From a virus: a stretch of 39,600 nucleotides of DNA. Below, in pieces: positions 37,657 through 39,600 of this stretch. Within the stretch, counting starts at the first letter, position 1; each line of letters opens with the position of its first letter. The DNA lies in IMG/VR virus record IMGVR_UViG_3300047176_000017, positions 1-39,600 of that record; one strand, written 5' to 3'. Made by a program: the position numbers and the translations under genes. The notes beneath the pieces were generated by a model that saw only the letters and a list, made by a program, of their open reading frames with translations, had not been told where the DNA came from and did no database searches.

Positions 37657-39600
37657 TGGGCCTCGATCCGACCCTCGTTAACGGCTTCCGGCCGACCCCG
37701 ATCGGGCCGGACATCGGCACCATGATGCAGAACGCGCAAGCGATGATGCAGGTCGATGCCGCGAAGCAGCAGATGGGCCGGCAGAACGCGCTGCGCGGCA
37801 TCCTCTCGCAGCCGGGCGCGATCGACGACAAGGGCAACCCGACCCCGGATGTGATGAAACAGGTCTACGGCATCGATCCGCAGGCCGGGATGGCGTTGCA
37901 GCAGAACATGCTGGTCAACCAGCAGCGCCAGCTCCAGACCGACATGCTGAAGTCCAAGGCGTTCAGCGACAAAATGGACCTCATGAGCGACGCCTACGCG
38001 CCGATCTACGAGACGTATCAGGATGAGGTGAAGGCCGGAGCGACGCCGGAGCAAGCCGGGGCGCATGCGCAGGAGGGCATTACCGCCGCATACAACAGGC
38101 TGAAAGAGGGCGGAGCGCTGACGCCGCAGGAAGTGCAAAACCTGCCGACGCAATGGGACCCGACCAAAATCGGGCAGTTTGTCCAGGGATCGAAGAACTT
38201 TCAGGAGTGGCGGTCCAATCAGGCGAAGGCGGCGAAGGATCAGCGCACCGAGGCGCGCGAGGAAGAGTCGCTGAAGGAGCGCGAGCGGCACGACCGGGCG
38301 GAAGAAGGCCGGACCGATTTTGGCCCCGTGGTGCAAGGCATCGTCACGCAGGACGGCAAGCCGGTTCGCGTCATGGCGCAGCAGAACAGGCAGACCGGCG
38401 AATGGGTGTCAGCCGACGGCGACCGCAGACCGCTCGACAAGACGTTTCAAATCCAGAAGCCGCCGGCTGCGGGTTCGGTTGCGGAAACCCGTGAGCGGTT
38501 TCGTGACGACCTCGACGCTGACCCGGAGTGGAAGAACCGCTCCAACATCGACAAAGACATGGAGGTGGAAAGCCGCATCAAGATCGCCCAGGGCACCAAG
38601 AGCGACCCTGCGGCGTGGGATTCGCTGGCCGAAGAAATCGCTTCGTATCGCACCGCGCCGCTGTCCGGCTTTGCCAAGGTCCGCCCTGGCGGGCCGGAGG
38701 TGATGGCACGGGTGATGAAGCTGAACCCGGACTATGAGGAAGGGCGCTTCCAGGAAGTCAACCGCGCCATGATCGAGTTTGGCCCCGGCAAGAAGGGCGA
38801 CACGATCCGGTCTTTGAACACCGCTGTGCAGCATCTCGATGTGCTGGATAAGGCTGCTGACGCGCTGAACAATGGCAATGTCGCGCTGTTCAATCGTCTC
38901 GCGAACACGATTGCGATTGAGTTTGGGGTGCCGGCGCCGACCAATTTCAACGGCTTGAAACAGATTGTCGGCACCGAACTGCAAAAGGCCATCGGGGGCG
39001 GCATCGGCGCCGAATCCGACCGCGCACAATTCGGCAAGGCCCTTGATGCGTCCAATTCGCGTGAAGCGCTGGGCGCTGTGATCAACAGTTTCAAGCTGCT
39101 GATGGGCGGACAGGCGAGGACGCTGAAGCAGCAATACGAGGATTCGACCAACTTCACATCGGGGCCGTTTGCGTTCGAAAAGAAACTGCTGCCCGAAACC
39201 ATCCAGCAACTCGGGCTGTCTTCGGGCGAAAGCGGAAAGGCGGGCGCGGGCGAAACAGCAAAGCCGCCGCCAGAAGTTATGACCAGCGCCGGCGGAAGAT
39301 GGCCGGAAGGCACGCAGATCCCGCCCGATGCGGTGAAAAATCTACAGCAACACCCGGAAACCGCCGATGCGTTCAGCAGGAATTTCGGCGTCGGGGCGAC
39401 GAAGCAAATCCTTGGCGACAAGATGCCAGGCGAGAAGAAGGCCGACACAACACCGGCCAAGAAGGACGAAGGAGCCAAGCCGCAGGGCGCGGTCGAGGTG
39501 CCCGCAGCGCGTGCCAAGGACCCCGACGGCACGACCTATAACGGCGGCAAATTCGTCAAGCGCGGCGGCTACCTCGTGCCGCTGACCGCGCAGGATAATG
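37656..39600 (+). CDS. Large DNA-ejection/internal virion protein, truncated at the right edge
   Basis: ATG 37656 overlaps the preceding stop; 648 codons stay open to the window end. Long helical protein (MMQVDAAKQQMGRQNALRGI, KDQRTEAREEESLKERERHD). Residues about 365-510 contain the conserved region RFQEVNRAMIEFGPGKKGDT and ALNNGNVALFNRLANTIAIE, with GLKQIVGTELQKAIGGGIGA, typical of internal (ejection) proteins in proteobacterial podophages. A C-terminal YNGGKFVKRGGYLVPL segment begins near the edge. A lytic-transglycosylase domain further on is common in this family but not visible here. Confidence 0.8.
   Translation, partial: MGLDPTLVNGFRPTPIGPDIGTMMQNAQAMMQVDAAKQQMGRQNALRGILSQPGAIDDKGNPTPDVMKQVYGIDPQAGMALQQNMLVNQQRQLQTDMLKSKAFSDKMDLMSDAYAPIYETYQDEVKAGATPEQAGAHAQEGITAAYNRLKEGGALTPQEVQNLPTQWDPTKIGQFVQGSKNFQEWRSNQAKAAKDQRTEAREEESLKERERHDRAEEGRTDFGPVVQGIVTQDGKPVRVMAQQNRQTGEWVSADGDRRPLDKTFQIQKPPAAGSVAETRERFRDDLDADPEWKNRSNIDKDMEVESRIKIAQGTKSDPAAWDSLAEEIASYRTAPLSGFAKVRPGGPEVMARVMKLNPDYEEGRFQEVNRAMIEFGPGKKGDTIRSLNTAVQHLDVLDKAADALNNGNVALFNRLANTIAIEFGVPAPTNFNGLKQIVGTELQKAIGGGIGAESDRAQFGKALDASNSREALGAVINSFKLLMGGQARTLKQQYEDSTNFTSGPFAFEKKLLPETIQQLGLSSGESGKAGAGETAKPPPEVMTSAGGRWPEGTQIPPDAVKNLQQHPETADAFSRNFGVGATKQILGDKMPGEKKADTTPAKKDEGAKPQGAVEVPAARAKDPDGTTYNGGKFVKRGGYLVPLTAQDN

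Overview
The window is about 39.6 kb of a GC-rich, tightly packed tailed-phage genome (free phage or prophage) with a P22-like, short-tail (podovirus) morphogenesis plan. This rests on protein-family resemblance: large terminase, P22-like portal, scaffold, P22-type coat protein, gp4-like head-completion protein, gp10-like packaged-DNA stabilization protein, and gp7-like and core DNA-ejection proteins. High GC, frequent ATGA/GTGA/TTGA stop-start overlaps and the style of the small proteins suggest an alphaproteobacterial host (rhizobial or acetobacterial type). That host call is inference. No integrase, repressor, replication gene or endolysin is visible, and both ends cut through genes.

Layout. 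(a) 1-1244: four small minus-strand genes, the leftmost a truncated membrane protein. (b) 1365-2860: a small membrane protein, a stand-alone PAS-domain protein, a membrane/coiled-coil protein and a 59-residue protein. (c) 2896-4532: a small-terminase-like protein and the large terminase. (d) 4529-14166: an island of about 33 very small, mostly overlapping genes between terminase and portal. Many encode Cys-pair (zinc-type) mini-proteins, and one is a YkgJ-family Cys-cluster protein. Two strong tandem hairpins near 8.0 kb split the island. (e) 14166-17167: portal and a coiled-coil companion. (f) 17164-23271: a fibre/appendage block, including a 728-residue tail fibre and a 927-residue protein with 53 contiguous 14-residue-type repeats. 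(g) 23420-26272: scaffold, a small protein and the coat protein, closed by a clear intrinsic terminator. (h) 26351-36007: head completion, the stabilization protein (apparently split into two genes by inserted modules), a sulfotransferase-like protein and further fibre genes. (i) 36004-36568: a minus-strand cassette of one coiled-coil and two tiny membrane proteins. (j) 36769 to the end: DNA-ejection proteins, the first apparently starting at a rare ATT codon.

How the genes work together. Terminase packages DNA through the portal into a scaffold-assembled coat shell. The gp4-like and gp10-like proteins close and extend the portal. The fibres and the modules inserted in the stabilization protein would form host-binding appendages, and the 37-39.6 kb proteins would be ejected with the DNA. 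The most unusual points are the 53-repeat protein, the split and decorated stabilization gene, the ATT start, and the two blocks (small-gene island and fibre block) that break up the usual terminase-portal-scaffold-coat order.
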